Assembly (NCBI GenBank): GCA_964483985.1
Contig: CAZADS010000057.1
Span: 1-24,288 of the forward strand
Direction of reading: 5' to 3'
DNA: 24,288 nucleotides
Source of the DNA: CAZADS01 sp964483985
Lineage (GTDB): Bacteria; Pseudomonadota; Alphaproteobacteria; Thalassobaculales; Thalassobaculaceae
Part shown: one piece after another, positions 15,793-23,851 of the stretch
Layout: every line of letters begins with the position of its first letter
Numbering within the stretch: position 1 is the stretch's first letter
Translations under genes and position numbers: made by a program
Notes under the pieces: model-generated
The model's database searches: none
What the model saw: only the letters and a program-made list of their open reading frames with translations
What the model was told of the DNA's origin: nothing

Positions 15793-16785
15793 CTAAACTC
15801 CAACATAACGCCGAACAGCGGATTCTAACTCTCCCAATGTAATTGTTTGAATTCCAAGTTTCTCGCATATAAGTCCACCGCCAAAATTTGCGATACCCAT
15901 TGCCTCCGCTGGCTTGCCTCCACCGGCCATTGCCGATGCCATTACACTAATCACGGTATCACCGGCGCCTGCTGGATCATTAACTACTCGTACCGATGCT
16001 GGAAGGGTCATGTAACTATCATCCGACGCTAAAAGGGCTATACCATCTTTACCAAGAGTCACCATTACATTCTGACACGCTAAACGATGACGAACGTCAC
16101 GAACGGCAGCTTCAATGTCTTTATCCCCAAATAGCGTCTTTCCTATGGCTTTAGACAATTCCCTCAGATTGGGTTTAAATAACGAAACATTTTTATAGGA
16201 AAAGAAATTGTCAAATTTCGGATCTACTAACGTGGTCACTTTTGCGCGATGCGCAATTTCAAGTATTTCTTTAATGACAGACGTCGGGAGCAAGCCTTTG
16301 TTGTAATCCTCAATTACCACAGCAGATAATGTGGGAGCCAGCTCTGCAAACCGTGACACTATCTTGATTCTCATGTCATCACTAAGCGGTTCGCAAGATT
16401 CGAAATCTGCTCGCGAAACCTGACGACTCTGAGCAAATAGTCGTAATTTAACGGTCGTAGGACGCGACGGGTCCCTAAAAACGTATTGCTCATATTCAGA
16501 ATTTTGGTCAAGCAAACTGATAAGCTTGCTGCCATTTTCATCATCGCCAACCGCGCCAAACATGATGGGCCGATCACCGAGCGCCTTCAAATTATTAAAC
16601 ACATTTGCTGCGCCACCGAGTTGATATTTTTCTTCTGTAACATCAACAATCGGGATAGGGGCCTCGGCTGAGAGTCTTTCCGCAGTGCCGTAGAGAGAGT
16701 GGTCGAGCATTACATCACCTACGACGCCGATGCGGCGCCCACCCATCTTGCTCAATAATTCCAAATAGTGCTGTTGCAATAACAT
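15793..16785 (-). CDS. rfaE1: D-glycero-beta-D-manno-heptose-7-phosphate kinase
   Basis: PfkB-fold sugar kinase of 330 residues matching the N-terminal kinase half of HldE (RfaE domain I, also called HldA). It phosphorylates heptose-7-phosphate to the 1,7-bisphosphate for ADP-heptose synthesis. Seen features: GVVGDVMLDHSLYG (20-33), then RLSAEAPIPIVDV (38-50), the first PfkB signature QLGGAANVFNNLKALG (55-70), RPTTVKLRL (108-116), VDPKFDNF (187-194), FKPNLREL (203-210), and the second signature NDPAGAGDTV (269-278) with catalytic D276. There is no C-terminal adenylyltransferase domain, so a separate HldC/RfaE2 is needed elsewhere. The gene follows gmhB by 114 bp on the same strand. GmhA is absent from the window. 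Function is firm by motif set and neighbour. Confidence 0.9.
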   Translation of the reverse strand: MLLQQHYLELLSKMGGRRIGVVGDVMLDHSLYGTAERLSAEAPIPIVDVTEEKYQLGGAANVFNNLKALGDRPIMFGAVGDDENGSKLISLLDQNSEYEQYVFRDPSRPTTVKLRLFAQSRQVSRADFESCEPLSDDMRIKIVSRFAELAPTLSAVVIEDYNKGLLPTSVIKEILEIAHRAKVTTLVDPKFDNFFSYKNVSLFKPNLRELSKAIGKTLFGDKDIEAAVRDVRHRLACQNVMVTLGKDGIALLASDDSYMTLPASVRVVNDPAGAGDTVISVMASAMAGGGKPAEAMGIANFGGGLICEKLGIQTITLGELESAVRRYVGV

Positions 16786-16899
16786 TTATCTAATCACTCT
16801 TTACTTGACCCAATTAGAACGAACGTGATTTTCACCCATCCACGAAGATTCAAAACCAGCATCCCAATCACAACGTTGTAGCGGGCTAACGCTAACAAA

Positions 16900-17442
16900 C
16901 TAAAACGCAGATCCGTCTTTAACCTTCAAAATATCCCCAACAAAAGTACACAAATTTGTACCCGAAAATAAAAACCCTTTGATTCCTGCACTTTTTGCCG
17001 CTTTTATGTCAGTATCCCGATCGCCAATCAAAAATGACTCCTCCGTATATATGGACCACTTATATATAAGGTCCATTAACATTCCTGCACACGGTTTCCT
17101 CCAATGTGCAACATGTCGAAATCGGCCATCGTCAAAATCCGGATGATACGGGCTATATCTGAAATCGTCGATTGTTATGCCTTGTTTGCTTAGTGTTTTG
17201 TTCATCCACATGTGCAATGCTATTACATCTTCCTCCTTGTATAACCCACGCGCTATTCCAGTTTGATTAGTAACTACAAAAAGCAAATATCCATTTGATT
17301 TAAGTAACTTTAACGCATCCGCTACACCGTCAATCCATTCTATTTGATCAGGACGGTATGCATATCCATTATCTTTATTCAGCACCCCATCTCGATCTAA
17401 AAACACCGCTGGGCGCCAACATTTCTGAATATTTTTGTTCAT
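16900..17442 (-). CDS. gmhB: HAD phosphatase, GmhB-type (heptose 1,7-bisphosphate)
   Basis: HAD subfamily IIIA phosphatase of 180 residues, typical GmhB length, which removes the 7-phosphate from heptose-1,7-bisphosphate. Motif I is FLDRDGVLNKD (14-24), with nucleophile D16 and acid D18. Motif II is TNQTGIARG (58-66), motif III Lys is K116 in WRKP, and motif IV is GDRDTDIKAA (140-149). The loop that binds zinc in E. coli GmhB (CxH...CxC) is altered: YSPYHP replaces YCPHHP and HVAHWRKP replaces the VCDCRKP form, so all three cysteines are gone. The motif order is otherwise intact, so the enzyme is probably active. The adjacent heptose kinase supports the role. GGGAG lies 3 bases before the ATG, rather close. 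A histidinol-phosphatase-like activity is the main alternative. Confidence 0.87.
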   Translation of the reverse strand: MNKNIQKCWRPAVFLDRDGVLNKDNGYAYRPDQIEWIDGVADALKLLKSNGYLLFVVTNQTGIARGLYKEEDVIALHMWMNKTLSKQGITIDDFRYSPYHPDFDDGRFRHVAHWRKPCAGMLMDLIYKWSIYTEESFLIGDRDTDIKAAKSAGIKGFLFSGTNLCTFVGDILKVKDGSAF

Positions 17443-17491
17443 GGGCTCCCACGTCTTAATAGCGTTCCTTATCTTCGGGTTACATTAATCA

Positions 17492-17518
17492 ATATTAAAA
17501 GAATGATGCATTTGCCAA
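17492..17518 (-). promoter_or_regulatory. Candidate promoter for gmhB-rfaE1
   Basis: On the minus strand TTGGCA (17513-17518, one mismatch to TTGACA) is followed after 15 bases by TAATAT (17492-17497). It lies about 50 bases before the gmhB ATG, in the 101-base gap after hyuA. The spacer is shorter than the usual 17, so this is a weak prediction. Confidence 0.25.
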
Positions 17519-17543
17519 CGCTCCAAGTATGGTAAATATATTG

Positions 17544-19628
17544 TCACAAAGAAATGACGATATTACCAAATTGATCGAGAATTGCCTTAGCGGCGGGAGG
17601 AATAAGACAAGTCGCATCATATTCTTCCACTATTCCCGGCCCTTCAAATGATTTTAATAGATCTGAACGAGCAATGACAGGTGTATCTATCCAGCCAAGT
17701 TCTCGACCAAAATAAGCCTCGCGCAGTTCCTGATTAGGACGCATTATCTCAGTCGAAAGCATCTTGTCTGGAACGCGACTAGTTTCAGATATCCCTCTTC
17801 CTACAATAGCTATATTTACTAATTCGACGGGCTCCTCCACCCCTGCCCGATGGCCATAAACAATCTCATGCTCCTGTCCAAAACGTTCCGCTAATTCATC
17901 TAATTTATCTAGATCAATTTCTCCATCTGGAGCAGACACAGACAATTCGTAAATTTGCCCCTTATAATGAAGACTTGCCGAGCGCTCTATGACCGCAGCC
18001 GGTCCAGTAAAGCCTTCTGCAGCAAGTTCATTTAGCGCTTCTTCAGCGAGCGCGTCCCAAGCCTTATTTATTTCTACTGGGTCAGCATTCGCAAGCAATC
18101 TTCTAAATGTGCGGGAATAGTGATGCTCAACATCTGCATAAAGCAAGCCGAATGAAGAAAAAAGCCCCGGCGACGGCGGAACTATAACGCTTTTTATCCC
18201 AATTGAATTTGCCATGCCCGCAGCAAATAACGGACCGTTCCCCCCAAAAGCGAATAACGCGTAATTTCTGGGGTCTCGGCCGCGTTCCGTAGAAACAGCC
18301 TTAATTGCGCGAATCATATTGGATGCTGAAATTAAATGGGCCCCATAGGCCGCTTCATCCACCGATAGCCCTAAATAATTAGCAATTTTTTGTTCAAATA
18401 CAAAGGCGGCCCTATCCTTATTCAACTGCAAATCGCCGCCTACCAAGTGTTCTGGATTGATATAGCCCAGAAGAACATTGGCATCGGTGATAGTTGGTTC
18501 CTCACCCCCAAGATCATAGCAAACCGGCCCAGGCATTGCTCCTGCACTTTGGGGGCCAGCTCGAAGTGAACCGCCAGCATCAATCGAAAGGATTGAGCCA
18601 CCACCGGCGCCAACTTCTGCTAAATCGATCGCAGGAACTTTTAGAGCATAGCCAGCGCCGGTTAGTAGGCGCGACCCATGCATTATTCCGCCCCCAACCA
18701 GCATATCCAGAGCTCGGGTCACTTCCCCACGAGCTATCATCGATGTCTTTGCCGTTGTTCCCCCCATATCGAACGTGATGACGTTATCTAATCCCGACAT
18801 TTTAGCAATAGCTTGACTACCGATAACGCCCCCTGCCGGCCCTGATTCAATAATATGCATGGGAAGTCGCGAGGCCGTATCAGACGTGGTCAATCCGCCA
18901 TTCGATTGCATTAAATAGATGGGTGCCTTTATGCCATCGTTATTTAATCCCTCCCGCAACGCTTGCAGGTACGTTCCCACGACAGGTAAAACGTACGCAT
19001 TAATCACCGTAGTTGACGTGCGTTCATATTCCTTCATTTCTGGGAGGACATCAGCACTCAAACAAAGCGGGAGATCAGGCGCTTTCTCGCGCACTACCTC
19101 TTCTATTAAACGCTCGTGCGCCGAATTGGCGTAACTATTTATCAAACAGACAGCAATCGCCTCCACCTGCTGTGCCAAAAGCTTATCAACGACGCCTTCT
19201 ATCTCCGATATTGCGGGTTCCCGTTCAACAGTTCCATCAGCAGTGATTCTCTCGTCTATTACTTGACGGAGATACCTTTCTACTAAGGGTGGCGGTTTTT
19301 CCCAAGCTAGGTCATATAATCGAGGCATGCGCAGTGTTCTTATTTCAAGCACATCCCGAAAACCGGAAGAAGTGATAAGCCCTACTCTTGCTCCTTTTAA
19401 TTCTAAAATCGCATTGGATGCCACGGTGGTACCATGACGCAATTCTTGAATGTCATCAGCGCCGATCCCCGATTGCACAAAGATGTCTGACATTCCCTCT
19501 ACAATAGCTCGAGCATAATTATCGACGCTAGACGGAACCTTTTTGGTATATAATCGGCCCTTTTCGTTAAGAAGCACGATATCTGTAAACGTCCCACCTA
19601 TATCGACGCCAACTCTAAATTGACTCAT
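17544..19628 (-). CDS. hyuA: Hydantoinase/oxoprolinase subunit A (HyuA)
   Basis: HyuA-type subunit of 694 residues, the usual length for ATP-dependent N-methylhydantoinase, 5-oxoprolinase and the related carboxylase beta subunits. The actin-like ATPase signature is present twice: VDIGGTFTDIVL (8-19) and FDMGGTTAKTSM (286-297). Also seen are RHGTTVASNAILE (64-76), ESGPAGGVIGS (261-271), EVGAGGGSI (338-346), PGPVCYDLGG (366-375) and TDANVLLG (381-388), all family landmarks. The ATG overlaps the hyuB stop by 4 bp (19625-19628), so the two subunits are translationally coupled and should form one cytoplasmic complex. No acetone-carboxylase gamma subunit is nearby, which argues mildly for an amidohydrolase. 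The precise substrate (hydantoin, oxoproline, N-methylhydantoin or other) cannot be read from sequence. Confidence 0.92.
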   Translation of the reverse strand: MSQFRVGVDIGGTFTDIVLLNEKGRLYTKKVPSSVDNYARAIVEGMSDIFVQSGIGADDIQELRHGTTVASNAILELKGARVGLITSSGFRDVLEIRTLRMPRLYDLAWEKPPPLVERYLRQVIDERITADGTVEREPAISEIEGVVDKLLAQQVEAIAVCLINSYANSAHERLIEEVVREKAPDLPLCLSADVLPEMKEYERTSTTVINAYVLPVVGTYLQALREGLNNDGIKAPIYLMQSNGGLTTSDTASRLPMHIIESGPAGGVIGSQAIAKMSGLDNVITFDMGGTTAKTSMIARGEVTRALDMLVGGGIMHGSRLLTGAGYALKVPAIDLAEVGAGGGSILSIDAGGSLRAGPQSAGAMPGPVCYDLGGEEPTITDANVLLGYINPEHLVGGDLQLNKDRAAFVFEQKIANYLGLSVDEAAYGAHLISASNMIRAIKAVSTERGRDPRNYALFAFGGNGPLFAAGMANSIGIKSVIVPPSPGLFSSFGLLYADVEHHYSRTFRRLLANADPVEINKAWDALAEEALNELAAEGFTGPAAVIERSASLHYKGQIYELSVSAPDGEIDLDKLDELAERFGQEHEIVYGHRAGVEEPVELVNIAIVGRGISETSRVPDKMLSTEIMRPNQELREAYFGRELGWIDTPVIARSDLLKSFEGPGIVEEYDATCLIPPAAKAILDQFGNIVISL

Positions 19629-21448
19629 GCTTCTACCCCTTGTACCTCTTGCGCACCTTTATTTTTTTCTTCGCGCGGCCAGTCCTCCCAAAGAACAGCA
19701 TCTGCTACGCCTATGCGACTTTGTTTAATTTTTTCTCTTAACTCCGCTGTCTTCTCCACATTTACTGTCCAGGAACTTATATTAACCATAACACCATAGT
19801 CTGAACGAGCACGCTCTACGCTAACCAACTCATTACGCACATCGTTTAAAACCAACTGTGCATCGCGTTCAAGTGGATCCCCCCAGCCTCCGCCACCCGC
19901 CAGTTCATGACGAAGCACCTCTCCCGCATACATTGTCATAGTAAGTTTAGAGTCCAGTTGCCTATTTTCTGTACCCGGATTCATTATATTCTGAGATGGT
20001 GCGCCGGGATTCCCGCCATATAGCCCATATGGTCGGAAAGTATGCCTATCCGACCGGACCTGTAAAACCGCTTCTTCTTCTAACAGCCGGTAGTCGCGAC
20101 GATAGGGCGCACCTCCCCTAAATTTTCCAGCTCCCGCCCTATCCGTCAAATATTCGTAAGCCAATACTTCTACGGGATTTTCTGCTTCACAAACTTCTAT
20201 CGATTGCGAGGCCATATTAGCGAATAAATTAGAATTTCCAGAGAGTCCATCTGCCCAAGGTCGAGCACCCCAAGTCCCGCAAGCAAAATCAACGTATATA
20301 AAGGGATTTCGTTTTGAGTCATACCCTCCTATGGACACGCCGGTATTACCGCCATCAGACGCAGCCATGACCTTATCCGGCAACATCATTGCCAATGCCC
20401 CGAGAACGCAATCGACCATTCGGAACCCTGTCAATCCGCGTGCGGCGCAGGCGGCTGGCAACACACCGTTCGCTATAGTACCTGGTGGAGCAGTCACTTC
20501 AATGCACCTAAAAAATCCCTCATTGGCTGGGACGTCATTTGGCAAAACTGATTTTACTCCGCAGTACGTAGCCGCTTTTGTAAAAGACAAAGTATTATTT
20601 ATCGCGCCTTTTACCTGATCCGAAGTACCTGTCCAATCTGCAAATAATTTATCTCCTTGTTTCCTAAAAGTAACGAATAACCGAATTGGTTTGCCCACAT
20701 CTACGCCGTCGTCATCAATCCAATCCTCAAAACTCCATTCCCCGTCTGGCAAATCCAACAATGCAGATTTAGTAACGCGCTCAGTATAATCGACAAAATC
20801 TCGTAAAAATTTTGTCATCGTATTAACCCCATGCTCCTCAACCAGCTCCAGAAATTGCCGTTCGGCGATATTGCAAGCCGCGAGCTGGGCCCTTATATCT
20901 CCGAATACTTTTACCGGCACTCTAACGTTTGCTTCTATCAAACTCCAAAGTGTTTCGTTTCTTTCCCCGGCTTTGAACATATACATTGGTGGAATGCGAA
21001 GTCCTTCTTGGTAGATCTCCGTGCTATCAGAAGCGTTCGAACCAGCAACACGACCACCAACGTCGGTGTGATGACAAATTGTTGCCGCAAAGGCTATTCG
21101 TTTTCCATCATGAAAAATTGGCTTAAATATAAATATATCAGGGAGGTGCATACCGCCATGATAAGGATCATTGAGGCAAAACATGTCTTCCGGTCCCATA
21201 ACATCGCCGAACCGATCAACTACGGCTCCAAGAGCCGTTGGTATAGAACCCAAATGACCAGGTAACGTTAATCCTTGAGCAACCAACTTTCCGTCGGGGT
21301 CACAAAAAGCAGTCGAAAAATCCATGTTGTCCCTCAAAACACCTGAGTAGGTCGTTCGCATTATTGTTAATGCCATCTCATCTGCTATTGCCACTACAGC
21401 GTTGCGAAGTAGTTCAAACTCGATCGGATTCCATGTTTCGCTACTCAT
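19625..21448 (-). CDS. hyuB: Hydantoinase/oxoprolinase subunit B (HyuB)
   Basis: HyuB-type subunit. The start is set at the ATG at 21446-21448 (607 residues) because GGGAG lies upstream at a usable distance and family members start close to 'DPIxxEVxxN', here NPIEFELLRNAV. The frame is open to a TTG at 21472, but that start has no ribosome site. Landmarks, numbered from 21448: MRTTYSGVLRDNMDFSTAF (30-48), GHLGSIP (64-70), NDPYHGGMHLPD (93-104) and CHHTDVGGRVAG (125-136), which hold likely metal and substrate residues, and the C-terminal GGGGWGDPLERD. All are intact, so the complex with HyuA should be functional. It is divergent from the alcohol dehydrogenase at 21647, and the shared spacer probably carries both promoters. 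Confidence 0.91.
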   Translation of the reverse strand: MSSETWNPIEFELLRNAVVAIADEMALTIMRTTYSGVLRDNMDFSTAFCDPDGKLVAQGLTLPGHLGSIPTALGAVVDRFGDVMGPEDMFCLNDPYHGGMHLPDIFIFKPIFHDGKRIAFAATICHHTDVGGRVAGSNASDSTEIYQEGLRIPPMYMFKAGERNETLWSLIEANVRVPVKVFGDIRAQLAACNIAERQFLELVEEHGVNTMTKFLRDFVDYTERVTKSALLDLPDGEWSFEDWIDDDGVDVGKPIRLFVTFRKQGDKLFADWTGTSDQVKGAINNTLSFTKAATYCGVKSVLPNDVPANEGFFRCIEVTAPPGTIANGVLPAACAARGLTGFRMVDCVLGALAMMLPDKVMAASDGGNTGVSIGGYDSKRNPFIYVDFACGTWGARPWADGLSGNSNLFANMASQSIEVCEAENPVEVLAYEYLTDRAGAGKFRGGAPYRRDYRLLEEEAVLQVRSDRHTFRPYGLYGGNPGAPSQNIMNPGTENRQLDSKLTMTMYAGEVLRHELAGGGGWGDPLERDAQLVLNDVRNELVSVERARSDYGVMVNISSWTVNVEKTAELREKIKQSRIGVADAVLWEDWPREEKNKGAQEVQGVEA

Positions 21449-21516
21449 TTCCGTTCTCCCTAACGCCATCAAGGCAAAAGTGTGCTCCGTTCTTATTCAG
21501 ATAGAAAGGGCTGCCA

Positions 21517-21526
21517 CTGAATTCAG
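21517..21526. promoter_or_regulatory. Palindrome in the hyuB / alcohol dehydrogenase spacer
   Basis: CTGAATTCAG is a perfect 10-base palindrome in the divergent spacer 21449-21646. It could be a regulator site, but a palindrome of this length is expected by chance in a window of this size. No clear -35/-10 pair was found around it. Confidence 0.15.
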
Positions 21527-21646
21527 CTCCGATTCTTCGTTTCTGATGAAACGGTTCAGTAGATACGTTATATTTAAACGATCGCCCTGACCAAAGTTTA
21601 TTTCTTTATTACATTATTAACACTGCTGGCAATTACAGGAGAAGCT

Positions 21647-22807
21647 ATGAACGAAATCGTGAGATGGAACTTCCCCTCAGACATTCGGTTTGGAGCAGGT
21701 GCAGTTGGTCTTGTAGGAGATGCCTGCAAAGAATTGTCAATTTCTCGGCCTCTTTTTGTCACCGATCCAGGCCTAGCGGATCTAGGAATGACAAAGGATG
21801 CAATACAATGCTGTTGTGACTTGGGTCTAGACGTTAATTTATTCACAGAAGTAAAAGGGAACCCCACTGAACGTAATATTTCAGACGGTTTGAAAGCGTA
21901 TCGTGATGGTTCGAATGATGGTGTGATTGCTTTTGGCGGCGGAAGCGCTTTGGATGCGGGGAAAACAATATCAATGTTATCAGGGCAATTCTTATCCATC
22001 TGGGATTTCGAAGATAAAGGGGATAATTGGACCCGAGTGAAGGAAAACGGCATAGCACCATTGGTGGCTATACCTACGACCGCCGGCACAGGCTCGGAAG
22101 TGGGTCGAGCTTCGTCAATAACTGATGAGAAACAAAATCTTAAACGTCTTTTATTCCACCCCAAAATGCTGCCCCCTAAAGTAATTTTAGACCCTGAACT
22201 TTCCATGAATCTTTCCCCAGCCCTTACTGCGACGACCGGCATGGACGCTCTATCCCATAATCTTGAGGCCCTTTGTGCACCTACAGATCATCCTATGGCG
22301 CAAAGCATAGCTATAGAAGGGTGCCGAATAATTGCTAAATTCTTGCCTAAAGCATTTGAGGATGGCCGAAACATCAGGGCACGCGGTCGTATGCTTATTG
22401 GATCAACCATGGGCGCCGTAGCTTTCCAAAAAGGGCTCGGGGCTATGCACGCTCTGAGTCATTCATTAGGAGGTCTATTTGATAAACACCACGGAACTTT
22501 GAATGCGATCGTTATGCCTTATGTTCTGCTTGCTAATCGTCCCGCAATAGAGATGGACATCATCTATTTATCTGGCTATTTGCAATTAAAGAAAGACTTC
22601 AACTCGTTCATTGATTGGGTAATAAGTTTACGCGAAAGCATGAATTTACCTCATACTCTTAAAGAAATTGGGATTCCTGAAAAAGCAGGACCAAAAATCG
22701 GCCGATTAGCAGCTGTTGATCCAGCGGCAATAACTAACCCTATTCCTTTTTCAGCCGAAGCATATCAGATTATTTTTGAAAATGCCTTCCACGGGAGATT
22801 GCACTAA
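21647..22807 (+). CDS. Iron-containing alcohol dehydrogenase
   Basis: Group III (iron-containing) alcohol dehydrogenase of 386 residues, the family's normal length. The NAD(P)-binding part holds GGGSALDAGK (97-106) and IPTTAGTGSEVG (142-153). The four iron ligands are in place: D200 and H204 in GMDALSHNLEA, H268 in GAMHALSHSLGG, and H282 in KHHGTLNAIVMP. AGGAGAA sits 4-6 bases before the ATG. The enzyme would reduce or oxidise alcohols, semialdehydes or maleylacetate-like compounds in the cytoplasm. GEALDAGK-type changes that would mark maleylacetate reductase are not evident, so a general alcohol or semialdehyde role is preferred. It is divergent from hyuBA and 229 bp upstream of the SDR gene. 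The exact substrate is unknown. Confidence 0.9.
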   Translation: MNEIVRWNFPSDIRFGAGAVGLVGDACKELSISRPLFVTDPGLADLGMTKDAIQCCCDLGLDVNLFTEVKGNPTERNISDGLKAYRDGSNDGVIAFGGGSALDAGKTISMLSGQFLSIWDFEDKGDNWTRVKENGIAPLVAIPTTAGTGSEVGRASSITDEKQNLKRLLFHPKMLPPKVILDPELSMNLSPALTATTGMDALSHNLEALCAPTDHPMAQSIAIEGCRIIAKFLPKAFEDGRNIRARGRMLIGSTMGAVAFQKGLGAMHALSHSLGGLFDKHHGTLNAIVMPYVLLANRPAIEMDIIYLSGYLQLKKDFNSFIDWVISLRESMNLPHTLKEIGIPEKAGPKIGRLAAVDPAAITNPIPFSAEAYQIIFENAFHGRLH

Positions 22808-22886
22808 TAGCCTGCGAGTTTAGATTTTCATCTTGTTTATGCTCATTGTTCACCGATGGTCGTTTATATGAACCGAAACCCAAGAT

Positions 22887-22940
22887 GTCAGCTAGCCTTA
22901 AACCTGAAGACACGTATAATATGTTTTCCTGACAGCTGAC
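22887..22940. repeat. Inverted repeat in the dehydrogenase-SDR spacer
   Basis: GTCAGCT (22887-22893) and AGCTGAC (22934-22940) are perfect 7-base arms separated by 40 bases that include a TATAAT (22915-22920). This could be an operator pair around a promoter, or an RNA stem, but no -35 element accompanies the TATAAT. The rest of 22808-23036 shows no gene I can support. Confidence 0.25.
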
Positions 22941-22984
22941 GACCCAAACGGACCCATGCTTATTGTGGTTTCCAAGGATGCCAA

Positions 22985-23011
22985 TTGACAGCTTGCGAAC
23001 TAAATTATTCA
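22985..23011 (+). promoter_or_regulatory. Candidate promoter for the SDR-dioxygenase genes
   Basis: A perfect -35 TTGACA (22985-22990) is followed after 15 bases by TATTCA (23006-23011), a poor -10. It ends 35 bases before the chosen SDR start, a sensible leader length. The short spacer and weak -10 keep confidence low. Confidence 0.3.
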
Positions 23012-23045
23012 CAGACGCGACAATTTTTAAACGAGGATGATTATT

Positions 23046-23816
23046 ATGGATTTACATCTCAAGGGCAAAACTGTCCTGATTACCGGAGCATCAAAAGGCA
23101 TTGGGCTAGCCTGTGCTCACGAATTTGCTTCTGAGGGTTGCAATCTTCATCTAGTATCTCGAACTGAATCGGATCTAGTTGCCGCCCAAGATGCTATTAA
23201 GCAAGAACACTCTGTGGATATCAACGTTCATCCACTAGACCTTTCTGATTCAAAAAATGTCGATATCCTAGCAAGTCGCTGCGCCGATATAGACATCCTA
23301 GTAAACAACGCTGGCGCTATTCCAGCGGGAAACATTCAAGCAGTCGATGAAGCTATCTGGCGGGAAGCCTGGGATCTAAAAGTTTTTGGGTATATAAATA
23401 TGACCCGGAGGTTCTACCCACTCATAAAAGATAGCGGCGGTGGAGTGATCCTAAATATTGTGGGTCTAGCTGGCGTTCGAGTAGACCCAAATTATGTTGC
23501 GGGATCAGCTGGTAATGCTTCACTCATAGGTTTCACCAATGCAATGGGGGCACATGCTTTGGACGAAGGTATGAGGGTATTAGGCATTTGCCCTGGCCCT
23601 GTACAAACTGAACGGATCACAACGATGCTAAAAACCCGCGCAAAGACGGAAAAGGGAGACGAAAATCGGTGGCAAGACTACTTCGCTGGTATGCCTCTAA
23701 ATCGCCCTGCCTTGGTAACCGAGGTTTCAGACGTTGCCGTTTATTTATGCTCAGATCGAGCCGCTTGGTTAACAGGGATTACCATTAACGTCGATGGAGG
23801 AGCGGCAAATAGGTAG
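23046..23816 (+). CDS. Short-chain dehydrogenase/reductase with atypical active site
   Basis: SDR-fold protein. The chosen ATG at 23046 (256 residues) lies 9 bases after GAGG; the in-frame ATG at 23037 directly abuts that GAGG and is unlikely. Numbered from 23037: the cofactor loop TGASKGIG is at 16-23, DLS at 68-70, NNAG at 90-93, and the C-terminal part has CPGPVQTERI (185-194) and the closing LTGITINVDGG. The active-site region is unusual. The expected Ser is V142 or G143 in LNIVGLAG. Tyr153 is kept in NYVAGSAGNA, but the YxxxK lysine is Ser157. I recall a subgroup of proteobacterial SDRs with such Y-x-x-G-S/G-AGNA motifs, whose chemistry is unclear to me. The gene is 35 bp before the dioxygenase gene and probably co-transcribed with it. 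Cofactor binding should be intact; a classical hydride-transfer reaction is doubtful. Confidence 0.85.
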   Translation: MDLHLKGKTVLITGASKGIGLACAHEFASEGCNLHLVSRTESDLVAAQDAIKQEHSVDINVHPLDLSDSKNVDILASRCADIDILVNNAGAIPAGNIQAVDEAIWREAWDLKVFGYINMTRRFYPLIKDSGGGVILNIVGLAGVRVDPNYVAGSAGNASLIGFTNAMGAHALDEGMRVLGICPGPVQTERITTMLKTRAKTEKGDENRWQDYFAGMPLNRPALVTEVSDVAVYLCSDRAAWLTGITINVDGGAANR

Positions 23817-23851
23817 TAAACGTATTATCCAAATAACAAAAGGGCGAAAAC

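Noticed and set aside
20831..21265. 144-residue plus-strand frame inside hyuB
   Set aside because: Antisense to conserved HyuB motifs such as NDPYHGGMHLPD; no ribosome site and no recognisable domain.
17544..21448. Acetone or acetophenone carboxylase instead of hydantoinase
   Set aside because: The two large subunits are homologous, but no small gamma subunit or other carboxylase gene lies nearby. The hydantoinase/oxoprolinase label is kept as the broader call, not as proof of substrate.
21598..22242. 214-residue open frame on the minus strand under the alcohol dehydrogenase
   Set aside because: It lies wholly antisense to a gene with intact iron-binding and cofactor motifs. Its product is Ser/Pro-rich without any domain, as expected of a shadow frame.
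22770..23012. 80-residue minus-strand frame in the spacer before the SDR gene
   Set aside because: Overlaps the end of the alcohol dehydrogenase gene, has no clear ribosome site and shows no family resemblance. It cannot be excluded fully, since most of it lies in intergenic DNA.
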